64,000 nucleotides of DNA from Methylophilaceae bacterium (GTDB taxonomy: Bacteria > Pseudomonadota > Gammaproteobacteria > Burkholderiales > Methylophilaceae): NCBI GenBank assembly GCA_028244835.1, contig JAOKBJ010000001.1:1-64000 (forward strand), given 5' to 3'. The notes under the pieces are model-generated. The model did not search any database, was not told the origin of the DNA, and worked only from the letters and a program-made list of their open reading frames with translations. Made by a program: the position numbers and the translations under genes. Below are positions 1 to 8,806 of this stretch, one piece after another (positions within the stretch are counted from its first letter, which is position 1; every line of letters starts with the position of its first letter).

Positions 1-359
1 CGTATTTTTAAGCGCTCTTTAATTCTTGCAGATTTTCCAGAGCGATCACGCAAATAAAATAACTTGGCTCTGCGAACATCGCCTCGACTCTTAACTTCAA
101 TGCTCTCAATTTGTGGAGAATGAAGTTGAAAAGTTCGTTCGATTCCCTCACCTGAAGAAATTTTACGAACTATAAATGATGAGTTTAACCCTCTATTTCT
201 TCTAGAGATAACAACTCCCTCAAAAAATTGAACACGTTTCCTTGTTCCTTCAACAACATTAACGCCTACTACTACTGAATCTCCCGGCGAGAATTTTGGA
301 ATTTTTTTCCCCAAACGTGCTATTTCTTCTTGTTCTAATGTTTCAATAATATTTGCCAT
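1..359 (-). CDS. rplS: 50S ribosomal protein L19 (3' end cut by window edge)
   Basis: Bacterial L19, a large-subunit protein at the 30S-50S interface. Reading from the ATG at 359 gives 119 codons without a stop, so only the last few residues lie outside the window. The start reads [13 protein letters not shown] and the conserved [14 protein letters not shown] and [12 protein letters not shown] segments follow, as does the basic end ([13 protein letters not shown]). A GGA purine run lies just upstream of the ATG. It is the last gene of the classic rpsP-rimM-trmD-rplS operon and starts about 20 bp after the trmD stop. Identity is secure from sequence; the exact C-terminus cannot be seen. Confidence 0.96.
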   Translation of the reverse strand, partial: MANIIETLEQEEIARLGKKIPKFSPGDSVVVGVNVVEGTRKRVQFFEGVVISRRNRGLNSSFIVRKISSGEGIERTFQLHSPQIESIEVKSRGDVRRAKLFYLRDRSGKSARIKERLKI

Positions 360-378
360 TATTCCTGTTCCTTTAAAA

Positions 379-1158
379 TTATATAGAGTCTTGTTCCTGC
401 TCAATCTGAATTTCTTCAAGCAGCCGAGTCTCTTCTTTTGTCAACAACTTTTCAGCCAATAAATCTGGGCGATTTCTCCATGTTAGCTTTAGTGATTCTT
501 TTAATCGCCATAACCTAATTTTTTCGTGGTTCCCTGATAATAAAACTTCAGGCACCTTCATTTCTTTAAAAATCTCTGGTCGTGTGAAATGAGAATGGTC
601 TAAAAGACCATTAACAAACGAATCTTGTGTTGCTGATTCATCATCATTTAATACTCCAGGCAATTGCCTTATAAGACAGTCCATCATTGTCATAGCAGGT
701 AATTCTCCCCCACTTAAAACATAATCCCCAATCGAGATCTCTTCGTCAACCCAGTTATTAACTCTCTCATCAATACCTTCATATCTGCTAGCAATTATTA
801 CAAGTCCTTTACACTCTGACAATTCCTTGGCTTTGTTATGACTTAGTAATTTCCCACTAGGAGTCATATGAATAACTTTACTATCCTTTATTCCTAAACT
901 ACTTTGTCTTTTTTTAGCTGCTTCAATTGCTTTTACCAAAGGATCCGCCATCATAAGCATTCCTGGTCCACCACCATAAGTTCTATCATCTACTGTTTTA
1001 TGAAGATCCGTTGAGAATTCTCTTGGATTCAATAAATTTAAATTAACAATTTTTTTCTTAAAAGCTCTTCCTGTTACTCCATAATCACTTAATGCCAAAA
1101 ACATTTCTGGCATTAAAGTTAGAATATCAAAAGTTAATAAAACTTTAGAAGTCTTCAT
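379..1158 (-). CDS. trmD: tRNA (guanine(37)-N1)-methyltransferase
   Basis: SpoU-TrmD (trefoil-knot) methyltransferase that uses S-adenosylmethionine to make m1G37 next to the anticodon, preventing +1 frameshifting. The 259 residues include the knot motifs YGGGPGM (61-67), SRYEGIDER (124-132) and [11 protein letters not shown] (142-152). The Asp of the ..QDSF segment near residue 179 corresponds to the family's catalytic Asp. The N-terminus is a few residues longer than usual. The chosen ATG lies inside the end of rimM (14-nt overlap), which implies translational coupling. It is the third gene of the rpsP operon. Confidence 0.96.
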   Translation of the reverse strand: MKTSKVLLTFDILTLMPEMFLALSDYGVTGRAFKKKIVNLNLLNPREFSTDLHKTVDDRTYGGGPGMLMMADPLVKAIEAAKKRQSSLGIKDSKVIHMTPSGKLLSHNKAKELSECKGLVIIASRYEGIDERVNNWVDEEISIGDYVLSGGELPAMTMMDCLIRQLPGVLNDDESATQDSFVNGLLDHSHFTRPEIFKEMKVPEVLLSGNHEKIRLWRLKESLKLTWRNRPDLLAEKLLTKEETRLLEEIQIEQEQDSI

Positions 1159-1660
1159 TCCAATCCACGATTATCTTACCATTTATGGCATCTACTTTAA
1201 TTACCGTCTCTTTTGTATATGGAATTAATCTTTCTTTATCATTCTTTACAACGATTACATCATTTGCACCAGTTTTAATAAATGTATCAACTGAGCCAAA
1301 TGAAATATTTTCTAGGTTTAATACCTCACAACCTATTAAATCACTCCAATAATATTGGTCTTCTTTTAATTTAGGTAATAAGTTCTTTGGTACCCCAATT
1401 AAATAATCTTTGAAACTCTCTGCCTGCGTTCGGTCAGCAATCTCTAAAAAACTGGCAATAATTGTTTTGCCATGCAATTTAATGTCTTTAACATTTATTT
1501 CTAACCAATTTTCTTGGTCTTTAGAAAAAAATAATTTTTTATATTTTAAAAAAGATTCTATTTTTTCTGTATAAGAATAAACTTTTAACCATCCATTAAC
1601 CCCATATGGCACTAAAACTTTACCCATCACAACAATTTCTTCTAATTTTCTAGAAGACAA
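1145..1660 (-). CDS. rimM: 16S rRNA processing / 30S maturation factor RimM
   Basis: RimM binds S19 in the 30S head and helps late 30S assembly. The 171 residues show the N-terminal RimM barrel (GKVLVPYGVNGWLKV, about residues 13-27) and a C-terminal PRC-barrel-like half (ANDVIVVK, RLIPYT, then a terminal I-V-D-W segment). Length is normal for the family. It lies 10 bp downstream of rpsP and overlaps trmD by 14 nt, the standard operon order. Codon use resembles its neighbours. Confidence 0.94.
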   Translation of the reverse strand: MSSRKLEEIVVMGKVLVPYGVNGWLKVYSYTEKIESFLKYKKLFFSKDQENWLEINVKDIKLHGKTIIASFLEIADRTQAESFKDYLIGVPKNLLPKLKEDQYYWSDLIGCEVLNLENISFGSVDTFIKTGANDVIVVKNDKERLIPYTKETVIKVDAINGKIIVDWNEDF

Positions 1661-1670
1661 AATATTTTCT

Positions 1671-2129
1671 TTATTTATCTTCTGTCTTTTTTTCTGCTAC
1701 TACTTCTGGCGCTGCTTCTGCCGCTGGCGCTTCTGCCGCTGGCGCTTCTGCCGCTGGCGCTTCTGCCGCTGGCGCTGCTTCTGCTATAGCAGCTTCAGCT
1801 TTTGCTAATTTTTCAGCTTCTTTTTTTGCTTTTTTTGATGCAGCTTTTTTAGCATCTTTTTTCTTCATTTCTGCTAAGCCATCTGGCCCCTTAGCATGTA
1901 ATTTAACAATCCTAGTCATTGTTTCTGACAACAATGCACCATGACCTTGCCAATATTCAACACGACCTGTTTCTAGTCTTAATGTTTCCGAACCTTCTCT
2001 GGCCATTGGGTTATAAAAGCCGATTCTTTCAATAAAACGTCCATCTCGGGGTTTCTTTGAATCTGCCACTACAACATTAAAATAAGGTCTATTTTTATTA
2101 CCACTTCTTGAAAGCCTAATAACCACCAT
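1671..2129 (-). CDS. rpsP: 30S ribosomal protein S16 with a long Ala/Lys/Glu C-terminal extension
   Basis: S16, a small-subunit assembly protein. The first ~82 residues are canonical ([30 protein letters not shown]). Residues ~85-152 are a non-standard tail: first Lys/Ala-rich ([19 protein letters not shown]), then A-P-A-A-E repeats, ending EKKTEDK. The family is usually about 80-90 residues, so this protein is nearly doubled. The tail is encoded partly by a 15-bp tandem repeat (see the repeat entry). It is the first gene of the rpsP-rimM-trmD-rplS operon and has its own sigma-70-like promoter at 2172-2201. Confidence 0.95.
   Translation of the reverse strand: MVVIRLSRSGNKNRPYFNVVVADSKKPRDGRFIERIGFYNPMAREGSETLRLETGRVEYWQGHGALLSETMTRIVKLHAKGPDGLAEMKKKDAKKAASKKAKKEAEKLAKAEAAIAEAAPAAEAPAAEAPAAEAPAAEAAPEVVAEKKTEDK
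1720..1779 (-). repeat. 15-bp tandem repeat coding for the APAAE units of S16
   Basis: On the plus strand the unit GCCGCTGGCGCTTCT occurs three times exactly (1720-1734, 1735-1749, 1750-1764). A fourth copy (1765-1779) differs in its last few bases. Each unit is five codons, so copy-number change would keep the rpsP frame. The repeat is much richer in G+C than the surrounding sequence. Confidence 0.95.
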
Positions 2130-2171
2130 AATTTATTCTCTTTATTAATTGTTTTCTACAGAAAGGGCAAA

Positions 2172-2201
2172 ATTTTACGCTATTTTGGTTAACTTTGGCA
2201 A
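2172..2201 (-). promoter_or_regulatory. Putative sigma-70 promoter of the rpsP operon
   Basis: Read on the minus strand, TTGCCA (2201-2196) and TAAAAT (2177-2172) are separated by 18 bp. Transcription would start about 35-40 nt before the rpsP ATG. The 117-bp gap between queC and rpsP is the largest on this side of the operon. Motif match only. Confidence 0.6.
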
Positions 2202-2246
2202 GTTTAATTAAATATTTGATTAATTGGATATGAGTCTTTTTTTTAA

Positions 2247-2921
2247 CTATATCTTATAATTAGTTGGGTCTTCCTTTTTAGCAAACTTGAATCCTTCTTT
2301 TCTAAGCCTACATGAATCACATTTGCCACACGCTACACCATTTTCCGTTGCTTGATAACATGAAACTGTCATCTTATAATCAACCTTATTTTTTATACCC
2401 TCATTAATAATCTCTGCTTTTGACATTTCTATTAAGGGTGTATGTATTTTAATTTCACTCCCCTCCACTCCCGACTTAGTAGCTAAATTTGACATATTTT
2501 GAAAACTTTCTATGTACTCAGGTCGACAATCAGGATATCCTGAATAATCAACTGCATTGACTCCAATAAAGATATCTTGACACTTAATCGTCTCTGCCCA
2601 CGCCAAAGCCAAGGACATCATTATCGTATTTCGAGCTGGAACATATGTCACCGGTATTCCAATAGAAGGATTTTCTGGGATACTAATATCTTTATTGGTT
2701 AACGCTGAATTTTTTAACCAACTTAGGTCTATATCAATAATTTTAAAATCTTCAACTTTAAAAAAATTTGCTATATTTCTAGCTGCTACAAGTTCTGCAT
2801 TATGTCTTTGATGGTAGTTTATAGTTAGAGCATGACATTCATAACCTTCGGCTTTTGCTATCGCAAGAACTGTTGATGAATCTAACCCCCCTGACAATAA
2901 TATTATTGCTTTTTTAGACAC
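2247..2921 (-). CDS. queC: 7-cyano-7-deazaguanine synthase
   Basis: QueC converts 7-carboxy-7-deazaguanine to preQ0 with ATP and ammonia, a step of queuosine biosynthesis. Of 224 residues, the N-terminus carries the PP-loop SGGLDSS (10-16) that binds ATP. The C-terminus carries the zinc-binding cysteines at 188, 198, 201 and 204 (CGKCDSC). It overlaps the upstream queE by 8 nt. Both follow cpoB, an arrangement common in proteobacteria where queC/queE ride behind tol-pal. Confidence 0.96.
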   Translation of the reverse strand: MSKKAIILLSGGLDSSTVLAIAKAEGYECHALTINYHQRHNAELVAARNIANFFKVEDFKIIDIDLSWLKNSALTNKDISIPENPSIGIPVTYVPARNTIMMSLALAWAETIKCQDIFIGVNAVDYSGYPDCRPEYIESFQNMSNLATKSGVEGSEIKIHTPLIEMSKAEIINEGIKNKVDYKMTVSCYQATENGVACGKCDSCRLRKEGFKFAKKEDPTNYKI

Positions 2922-3555
2922 CTGGTACTTCCCCCCATATAATTTTATGGAGTTGAATTTGAAATCTAACTGGTAATTGATCTTTTAAAATCCACTCGGC
3001 AAGATCTTTTGGATTAATATCGTTAAAAACTGGAGAAAATAATATTAATGCCTTTTCATTTAGTTTCTCTCTAATTAAAATTTCTTTAGCCCAAATGTAA
3101 TCTTTCATATCAGCTATAACAAATTTTATTTCATCTTGTGGTTTTATCAATTCTAGATTTTCCCAAAAGTTGTTTTTATCTTCGCCTGATCCTGGCGTTT
3201 TAATATCTAAAATTATTTTTACCCTTTTATCAATGTTTCCTATGGAAATTGCACCACCAGTTTCCAAAGATACTGAGTATCCCTCATCACAAAGACGCTT
3301 CAAAAGATCCCAACATTCTTTTTGGGCTAGTGGCTCCCCACCGGTGACTGTTACATTTTTAGCTTTATACTGAGAGATAGTCTCTATAATATGATCAATA
3401 GTAAAATTATCCCCAGTGTTAAAAGCATATTCCGTATCACAATAACTACAGCGCATAGGACAACCCGTTAATCTGATGAAAATTGTTGGGAGACCAACAT
3501 TGGATGATTCACCCTGAAGTGAATAAAAAATCTCATTAACTTTTAATTTCTGCAC
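2914..3555 (-). CDS. queE: 7-carboxy-7-deazaguanine synthase (radical SAM)
   Basis: QueE rearranges 6-carboxytetrahydropterin to 7-carboxy-7-deazaguanine in the queuosine pathway. The radical-SAM cysteines are C32, C36 and C39 (CPMRCSYC). The substrate-side [11 protein letters not shown] and the SAM-binding VTGGEPL are present. Length (213) fits the family. It lies 29 bp after cpoB and overlaps queC by 8 nt. The partner enzymes QueD and FolE are not in this window. Confidence 0.95.
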   Translation of the reverse strand: MQKLKVNEIFYSLQGESSNVGLPTIFIRLTGCPMRCSYCDTEYAFNTGDNFTIDHIIETISQYKAKNVTVTGGEPLAQKECWDLLKRLCDEGYSVSLETGGAISIGNIDKRVKIILDIKTPGSGEDKNNFWENLELIKPQDEIKFVIADMKDYIWAKEILIREKLNEKALILFSPVFNDINPKDLAEWILKDQLPVRFQIQLHKIIWGEVPGV

Positions 3556-3584
3556 TTGGGGCTCAATTTAATATATGGGTAGTA

Positions 3585-4421
3585 TTAAAGGTTAATTGAC
3601 TCTAATGCTTTAAGTCTTTTTTTAGCCTTTTCAATGATTTCAGCCTGTGGGTATTTGCTTATTAAATTTCTTAAAGTTTTTTTAGCCTTCGTAATTCTAG
3701 TTAATTGAATCTCGCAATTGGCAATACCATAAATAACATCTGGAATTATTTCACTATTAGTATGAAGCTGTATTATTTTTGAGTATGTTTTAATTGCAGC
3801 ATTATAATTTTTTAGTGCCCACTGAGAATAACCAAGACTATATTTTGCTTTCGGTAATAAATCAGAATTTGGATAAGTGACTATGAATTTATCAAAAGCT
3901 TCGAAAGCCTCTTTATATCTTGTTGCCTTAACTAATAAATCTGCTTCTGCATATTCATCAAGCTCAATATTTTTATCAACCAAAGGCACTAGATCAACAT
4001 TTTGTTCTAAAACCTCTTCAGATTTTAATTTCATTTCACCTTGAGGAATCTTTTCAAGCACTTCATTAAGTTTGTCTTGGGGTATATTTTTATTTTTAGC
4101 TGAAGATTCAAGTTTTAAAATTCTGTCATTTAACTCTTGGTAAAGTACCTTATGTCTTTCTTTTGAATTTTTAAGCTCGAATTGCAAGACCTCTACATCG
4201 CCAATCAACTTTGAGATAATATCGTGTAGCTCATTTAATTCTGAACTATATTTTGATAAATTTTTTGAAAATTTCTGATTAATCTTGAATTCTAGTGATT
4301 TTTCAATATTATTTAGTTGATCTTGCATATCATTAATCTTTTTTCTAGCTTCTTCATCCTCGAATAATGCAAACACATAATTTGAGAACAATACAAGACC
4401 AACCAATAAATATTTTTTCAT
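3585..4421 (-). CDS. cpoB: Cell division coordinator CpoB (YbgF-like TPR protein)
   Basis: Periplasmic protein that couples Tol-Pal-driven outer-membrane constriction to PBP1B-dependent peptidoglycan synthesis in E. coli. The 278 residues start with a signal peptide (MKKYLLVGLVLFSNYVFA). A charged coiled-coil region (~20-120, the trimerisation segment of the family) follows. From ~155 to the end come TPR-like units (EADLLVKATRYKEAFEAFDKFI, YPNSDLLPKAKYSLG, YPQAEIIEKAKKRLKAL). It is the last tol-pal gene, 21 bp after pal, and is followed by queE. Confidence 0.9.
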   Translation of the reverse strand: MKKYLLVGLVLFSNYVFALFEDEEARKKINDMQDQLNNIEKSLEFKINQKFSKNLSKYSSELNELHDIISKLIGDVEVLQFELKNSKERHKVLYQELNDRILKLESSAKNKNIPQDKLNEVLEKIPQGEMKLKSEEVLEQNVDLVPLVDKNIELDEYAEADLLVKATRYKEAFEAFDKFIVTYPNSDLLPKAKYSLGYSQWALKNYNAAIKTYSKIIQLHTNSEIIPDVIYGIANCEIQLTRITKAKKTLRNLISKYPQAEIIEKAKKRLKALESINL

Positions 4422-4442
4422 AAAACCCGCTATAAATTAAAT

Positions 4443-4946
4443 CTATTCTACTTCGTAAGTAATATCAGCGCGTCTATCCTGTCCACATGCATCAGCCTGA
4501 CATTCTTGGTTAGCATATTCTTCACCATAGCTTATTGTTTCAATTTGTGCATCATCAACGCCTAGAGCATTCAAAGCATCTTTAACTGCTACCGAACGCT
4601 TCTGCCCTAAAGATAAATTATACTCATGCGAACCTCTATAATCAGCATTGCCTTTAATAATCATTCTTGCAGCCTCATGATTATTTAAATACTGAGCATG
4701 TGCTCCAATTAAGTCTTGAAACTCAGGTTTAATATCATATTTATTAAAATCAAAAAATACACTTCTTTGAGAAAGAAGTTGATTTCCTCTAAGCTCTTCT
4801 AGTCCCAAAGCCTCTGCCGTTGCTGCATCAACGCCATAATAATTAGAATTAGAAGCTGAAGGGTCTGCTGGAGCATCTAATGGTGTAGAGCTACATCCTG
4901 CACCCAGAGTTGCCACTAGTGATAATAAAAGTAATGATTTTTTCAA
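4443..4946 (-). CDS. pal: Peptidoglycan-associated lipoprotein Pal (TTG start favoured)
   Basis: Outer-membrane lipoprotein whose OmpA-like domain binds peptidoglycan and TolB. I choose TTG at 4946: GGAGG sits 8 nt upstream, and translation gives a clean lipoprotein signal, MKKSLLLLSLVATLGAGC, with the lipid-attachment Cys at 18. An in-frame ATG at 4961 overlaps that Shine-Dalgarno and would add MEELQ; a still longer reading from 5003 is unlikely. The C-terminal OmpA-like domain shows FDFNKYDIKPEF, NADYRGSHEYNLSLGQKR and GQDRRADI. The residue at -3 of the lipobox is Gly rather than the usual Leu. Product about 167 residues. The gene lies between tolB and cpoB. Confidence 0.92.
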   Translation of the reverse strand: MKKSLLLLSLVATLGAGCSSTPLDAPADPSASNSNYYGVDAATAEALGLEELRGNQLLSQRSVFFDFNKYDIKPEFQDLIGAHAQYLNNHEAARMIIKGNADYRGSHEYNLSLGQKRSVAVKDALNALGVDDAQIETISYGEEYANQECQADACGQDRRADITYEVE

Positions 4947-5057
4947 TTGTAATTCCTCCATTCCATTAAGTAAAATCTGTATGTCGTTGATACTGTAACA
5001 CAAATTAATAATTAAGACTTAGTAAATTCGATACATATCAATAAAATACGGTAAATA

Positions 5058-6350
5058 TTAATTTGTTATTGGGCCCCATGTAGGCTCTTGTATTATCGAG
5101 CTTCCAACATTTATAGGCAATCTCTTTAATCCATTTATTGATACTGTACCAATTTTTGTAGTTTTCCCATAATCTTTATAGGTAAATAATACTAAATGAC
5201 CATTTGGAGCAAATATCGGTGATTCGTCTGCTGGTCCTTCCGAAATTTTTAAAACTTGATTGGAAATAAGGTTTTGAATTGCTACTTTAAACTTTCCTTG
5301 GTCATTTGTAAGAAAAATCAATAATTTTCCATCGTAAGATATGCTGGGGCTTAGATTATACTTTCCCTCATAGGTTACCCTGCTAATTTCATCATCATTT
5401 ATATTAATTTTATAGATCTGAGGGTTACCTCCTCGATTAGAAGAAAAATAAATATCTTCTCCATTTGGAGCCCATGATGGCTCTGTATTAATTGCATTAG
5501 AACGCATTAATTGTTTAATACCCGTTCCATCTGCATTAATTGTATAAATTTGTGAATTCTGATTATAAGTTAATACTATGGCCAACTTTCTGCTATCTGG
5601 TGACCATGCTGGTGCACTATTATTACCCTTAAAGTTTGCCAATAAAGTTCTTTTACCTGTTTTAAGATTCTGGATATATATAACAGGCTTCTTTTTTTCA
5701 AATGAAACATAAGCAATCTTTTCCCCATCTGGGGACCATCTTGGTGAAATAATGGGCTGAGTTGTATTCAAGATGGGTCTAGAGTTATACCCATCGAAAT
5801 CTGCAACATTTAAACTATATTTTTTATTATTAACTTTTTTAACGTATGCTATTTTAGTATGGAAAACACCCTTACTACCAGTTAGATGCTCATACACATT
5901 ATCTGATACTTTATGTGCAATAGCCCTATATTGAGATTTCTTTCCAATATACCTCATTGTGACAACAGTTTTCTCTTTAAATATATCTATCAAGCTCCAT
6001 GTAATTTTTATATTTCCTGAAAAAGAATTTTCAGATTCAACTCTGCCAACAACTATAAATTGAGCATCTATTGCCGACCATTTTGTATAATTTATATTAA
6101 TATCACTGCTTGGTGGATTAGATATACCACTTGTATTTAGAGGTCTAAATAGGCCGGTACGATTAAGATCAGATGAAATAATTTGATGAGCTTTTTGCCC
6201 ACCAGTATTATTAAGCCCTTCAAAAGGGACAATTGCTATTGGTATCTCACTTGCTTTACCTCCAAGAATTTCAATCACTTCTAACGAATAAATTGAAGTT
6301 GAAAATAATAATAAAATCCCAACAAACAAAGAATAAATTCGATAAATCAT
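5058..6350 (-). CDS. tolB: Tol-Pal system periplasmic protein TolB
   Basis: Periplasmic beta-propeller that shuttles between Pal and TolA. The 430 residues begin with a signal peptide (about residues 1-22, ending ..TSIYS). An N-terminal TolB domain (IPIAIVPFEG) follows, then a C-terminal six-bladed propeller with repeated P-x-W-S-P-D-G/S-type units (PRWSPDGEKIAYVS, APAWSPDSRKLAIV, EPSWAPNGEDIYFSSNRGG). Length fits the family. It lies 67 bp after tolA and 111 bp before the favoured pal start, so pal may also have its own promoter. Confidence 0.96.
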   Translation of the reverse strand: MIYRIYSLFVGILLLFSTSIYSLEVIEILGGKASEIPIAIVPFEGLNNTGGQKAHQIISSDLNRTGLFRPLNTSGISNPPSSDININYTKWSAIDAQFIVVGRVESENSFSGNIKITWSLIDIFKEKTVVTMRYIGKKSQYRAIAHKVSDNVYEHLTGSKGVFHTKIAYVKKVNNKKYSLNVADFDGYNSRPILNTTQPIISPRWSPDGEKIAYVSFEKKKPVIYIQNLKTGKRTLLANFKGNNSAPAWSPDSRKLAIVLTYNQNSQIYTINADGTGIKQLMRSNAINTEPSWAPNGEDIYFSSNRGGNPQIYKININDDEISRVTYEGKYNLSPSISYDGKLLIFLTNDQGKFKVAIQNLISNQVLKISEGPADESPIFAPNGHLVLFTYKDYGKTTKIGTVSINGLKRLPINVGSSIIQEPTWGPITN

Positions 6351-6417
6351 AATTTTATAGTCCGTTATATTAAATTAATACGTTAACACTTTTAATTAAA
6401 ATAATTATTAAATTATC

Positions 6418-7335
6418 TTATAAATCATAATGCCCATTTGGATGGAATTTTAATTTAAGATCTTTTAATCGTTTAAATAATTTTTTATCTTTAGGAATCG
6501 GAAGTGGTTGAGATTGGAGGATTGCTCTTTCAACTGCAGCATCACAACTTGCAATTTTACTTGATTGCGTCATTTTTGGTTCTCCTATTAAGTCTCCTGT
6601 TGGCATTAAAGATATTTCAAATTCCAATTCAACTCTATCAAGACCACATAACTGATTATTAACATTTTGTTGAATTTTTTGCTGTATTAAAGCCTTAAAA
6701 CGATCTAGCTCGCCTGAATTAATTCCAGCTAAAACTTCTTTATCAGCTTCAATTGCTATGGTGGGCTTCTTTTTTAACTCATCATCCCTAAGGGAGTCTT
6801 GTAGTTTCTCAATTTTTTCTTGCTCAAGTAATTTATCTTTTATTTTTTCTAATTTTTCTTCTTCCAGAACTTTATCTTGAAGTTTCTCTATCTCTTCTTG
6901 CTTTAATAATTTTGCTTGAAGTTTTTTTATTTCTTTTAGTTTTTTCTTTTTTGCTATTGCTTTCTTTTTTGCTATTGCTTTCTTTTTTGCTATTGCTTTC
7001 TTCTTCTTTAACTTAATCTCTGCTTCTTCATTCAGCTTTAATTGTTGATTATCTATTTTTGGAGGTAATAATTTATTTTTTTTTATCTGCTTATTTTTTA
7101 TTGGTTTTGTTTTTATCTGCTGATTTTTTATCTGTGTTGGGACTGCATCCCAAAGCTCAACTTCTGCAAAGTTGGGAATTTTTGTTTGCCATTGAATTGA
7201 AAAAATCATAAAAATGAATAACGCAAAATGAATTAAAAAAGAAAATAAATTTGCTTGTAAATTATCATCATTTTTAATAAAAGCCCAAAAATTTGAATTG
7301 CGAATTAAATCAAAATTAAATTGAGGAATATTCAT
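6418..7335 (-). CDS. tolA: Cell envelope integrity protein TolA
   Basis: Inner-membrane protein that links TolQR to TolB/Pal across the periplasm. It has one membrane segment (about residues 29-48), a long charged helix (~65-200), and a C-terminal TolA/TonB-like domain (ELDRFKALIQQKIQQNV, then CGLDRVELEFEISLMPTGDL) with two cysteines (230, 264). The helical region contains K-K-K-A-I-A units and four 13-residue repeats, listed separately. Length 305. It starts 3 bp after tolR. Confidence 0.93.
   Translation of the reverse strand: MNIPQFNFDLIRNSNFWAFIKNDDNLQANLFSFLIHFALFIFMIFSIQWQTKIPNFAEVELWDAVPTQIKNQQIKTKPIKNKQIKKNKLLPPKIDNQQLKLNEEAEIKLKKKKAIAKKKAIAKKKAIAKKKKLKEIKKLQAKLLKQEEIEKLQDKVLEEEKLEKIKDKLLEQEKIEKLQDSLRDDELKKKPTIAIEADKEVLAGINSGELDRFKALIQQKIQQNVNNQLCGLDRVELEFEISLMPTGDLIGEPKMTQSSKIASCDAAVERAILQSQPLPIPKDKKLFKRLKDLKLKFHPNGHYDL
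6781..6936 (-). repeat. Four imperfect 39-bp repeats in the TolA helix
   Basis: TolA residues 134-185 consist of four consecutive 13-residue units: KEIKKLQAKLLKQ, EEIEKLQDKVLEE, EKLEKIKDKLLEQ and EKIEKLQDSLRDD. They suggest repeated duplication of a helical segment, which would lengthen the periplasm-spanning helix in fixed steps. Confidence 0.85.
6946..7008 (-). repeat. 18-bp tandem repeat in tolA coding for KKKAIA units
   Basis: On the plus strand GCTATTGCTTTCTTTTTT occurs at 6953-6970 and 6971-6988, with a partial third copy from 6989. Each unit is six codons, giving K-K-K-A-I-A three times (about residues 110-130). The repeat is in frame, so copy-number changes would be tolerated. Confidence 0.9.
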
Positions 7336-7338
7336 GAA

Positions 7339-7725
7339 TTACTTTTCTGGTTTAAGCAATAAGCCAACTTTATTAATTGCATTCTGTTTTAGTAAGTCCA
7401 TCACAATAATTACTTCTTGATATTGGACTTTTTTGTCAGCGGCAATTACCACTGATTGTTCAGGATTTTTATCAAGAGATTTTTTAACATAGGCTAATAA
7501 AGCATCTTTTTTATATTTTTTACCCTTTATTTCAGTTGAAGCATCTTTTTTTATTGATATGACTATCGGAGCAACCTGTTGTTTCAGGGATTGTCCAACT
7601 TTAGGTAAGTCAACAACTCCTGGATTAGTCATTGGGGCCGTCACCATAAAAATTACAAGTAATACCAACATTACATCAATGTATGGGACTACATTGATTT
7701 GATTCATTAACCTTCTTTTCTTCAT
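7339..7725 (-). CDS. tolR: Tol-Pal inner-membrane protein TolR (ExbD/TolR family)
   Basis: TolR forms the proton channel with TolQ and regulates cell-wall binding. The 128 residues have one N-terminal membrane helix (YIDVMLVLLVIFMV, ~15-28) carrying the proton-conducting Asp of ExbD/TolR/MotB proteins, and a periplasmic domain (PIVISIKKDA, SVVIAADKKVQYQ). The upstream NQINVVPYIDV is the family signature. It starts 5 bp after tolQ. Confidence 0.95.
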   Translation of the reverse strand: MKKRRLMNQINVVPYIDVMLVLLVIFMVTAPMTNPGVVDLPKVGQSLKQQVAPIVISIKKDASTEIKGKKYKKDALLAYVKKSLDKNPEQSVVIAADKKVQYQEVIIVMDLLKQNAINKVGLLLKPEK

Positions 7726-7730
7726 AGAAT

Positions 7731-8399
7731 TTATCCTTTACGATCTATTGTATTTATAAATTCCTCCATAAAGCTTTCATATCTAATAGATAATCGGTCA
7801 ACTTTAGCGGCAAATCTATTGTATGCAATAACGGCAGGAATCGCAGCAAATAATCCAATAGCTGTTGCAATTAGAGCTTCTGCTATACCAGGTGCTACTT
7901 GAGCTAAGGAAGCCTGCGCAACATTTGAAAGCCCAATAAACGCATTCATTATGCCCCATACGGTACCAAACAAACCTATATATGGGCTGACAGACCCAAC
8001 AGATGCAAGAAACGGTAAGTGTCTCTCAAGTGAATCTACTTCCCTGTTATAACTTGCACTCATTGCTCTTCGGACACTCTCTATGCTTTTTTTATCGAAA
8101 GCCCTTGAATCTTTTTGACTAATATATTCTTTATAGCCCGCCTTAAAAATTGTTGCTAGGCCATTCATGTCCCCATGTATTGTTCCTAAAGATTTGTACA
8201 GCTGGCCTAAATCACCACCAGACCAGAAAAATTTTTCGAATTCATCTGTATTTTCTTCCGTACTTTTTAGCACCTTTATTTTTAAATAAATATATTTCCA
8301 GGACATACCTGAAGCAAATATTAAAATTAACATCACAATCTGGACAGGTAAGCTAGCACCTAATATTAGTGAAAAAAACGATAAATCACTTCCTACCAT
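7731..8399 (-). CDS. tolQ: Tol-Pal inner-membrane protein TolQ (MotA/TolQ/ExbB family)
   Basis: Proton-channel subunit of Tol-Pal. The 222 residues have one N-terminal membrane helix ([22 protein letters not shown]), a cytoplasmic loop, and two further helices ([24 protein letters not shown] and [27 protein letters not shown]) carrying the conserved MotA/TolQ/ExbB segment. The ATG overlaps the ybgC stop by one base (TAATG), so translation is probably coupled. Confidence 0.95.
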   Translation of the reverse strand: MVGSDLSFFSLILGASLPVQIVMLILIFASGMSWKYIYLKIKVLKSTEENTDEFEKFFWSGGDLGQLYKSLGTIHGDMNGLATIFKAGYKEYISQKDSRAFDKKSIESVRRAMSASYNREVDSLERHLPFLASVGSVSPYIGLFGTVWGIMNAFIGLSNVAQASLAQVAPGIAEALIATAIGLFAAIPAVIAYNRFAAKVDRLSIRYESFMEEFINTIDRKG

Positions 8400-8806
8400 T
8401 ATATTATCTCCATAAGTTGTTTAGCCATTTTTGGAATACGTATAGGCTTGAAAAGTTCTGAATTAATACAAACAATTTCAACTTTACCTTCAGTGATTGT
8501 TTGCTTATCCCTCAAAATATTTTGTTTCAGCAAAACTGAATAATCAGTAATTTTGACACAGTCAGTTTGTATTAGTAGTTCGTCATTAAACCTTGCTGGT
8601 ATTTTATATTGGATATCAACCTTTCGGACAATAAACATCATTTTATCCTCTTTTTTTAATTTTATTTGATTTAGTCCAAGACTTCTTAACCATTCAGTTC
8701 TCGCCCTCTCCATAAATTTCAAATAATTAGCATGATAAACAACGCCCCCACTGTCAGTATCCTCAAAATATACCCTTGTATTCCATTCAAATATTACTCT
8801 TTCCAT
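8399..8806 (-). CDS. ybgC: Tol-Pal-associated acyl-CoA thioesterase (hot-dog fold)
   Basis: YbgC hydrolyses short acyl-CoA thioesters or interacts with phospholipid enzymes, and is almost always linked to tolQRAB. The 135 residues start [30 protein letters not shown]; the Asp in [13 protein letters not shown] is the catalytic residue of the 4-hydroxybenzoyl-CoA thioesterase family. It overlaps both ruvB (TGATG) and tolQ (TAATG) by one base. Confidence 0.93.
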   Translation of the reverse strand: MERVIFEWNTRVYFEDTDSGGVVYHANYLKFMERARTEWLRSLGLNQIKLKKEDKMMFIVRKVDIQYKIPARFNDELLIQTDCVKITDYSVLLKQNILRDKQTITEGKVEIVCINSELFKPIRIPKMAKQLMEII

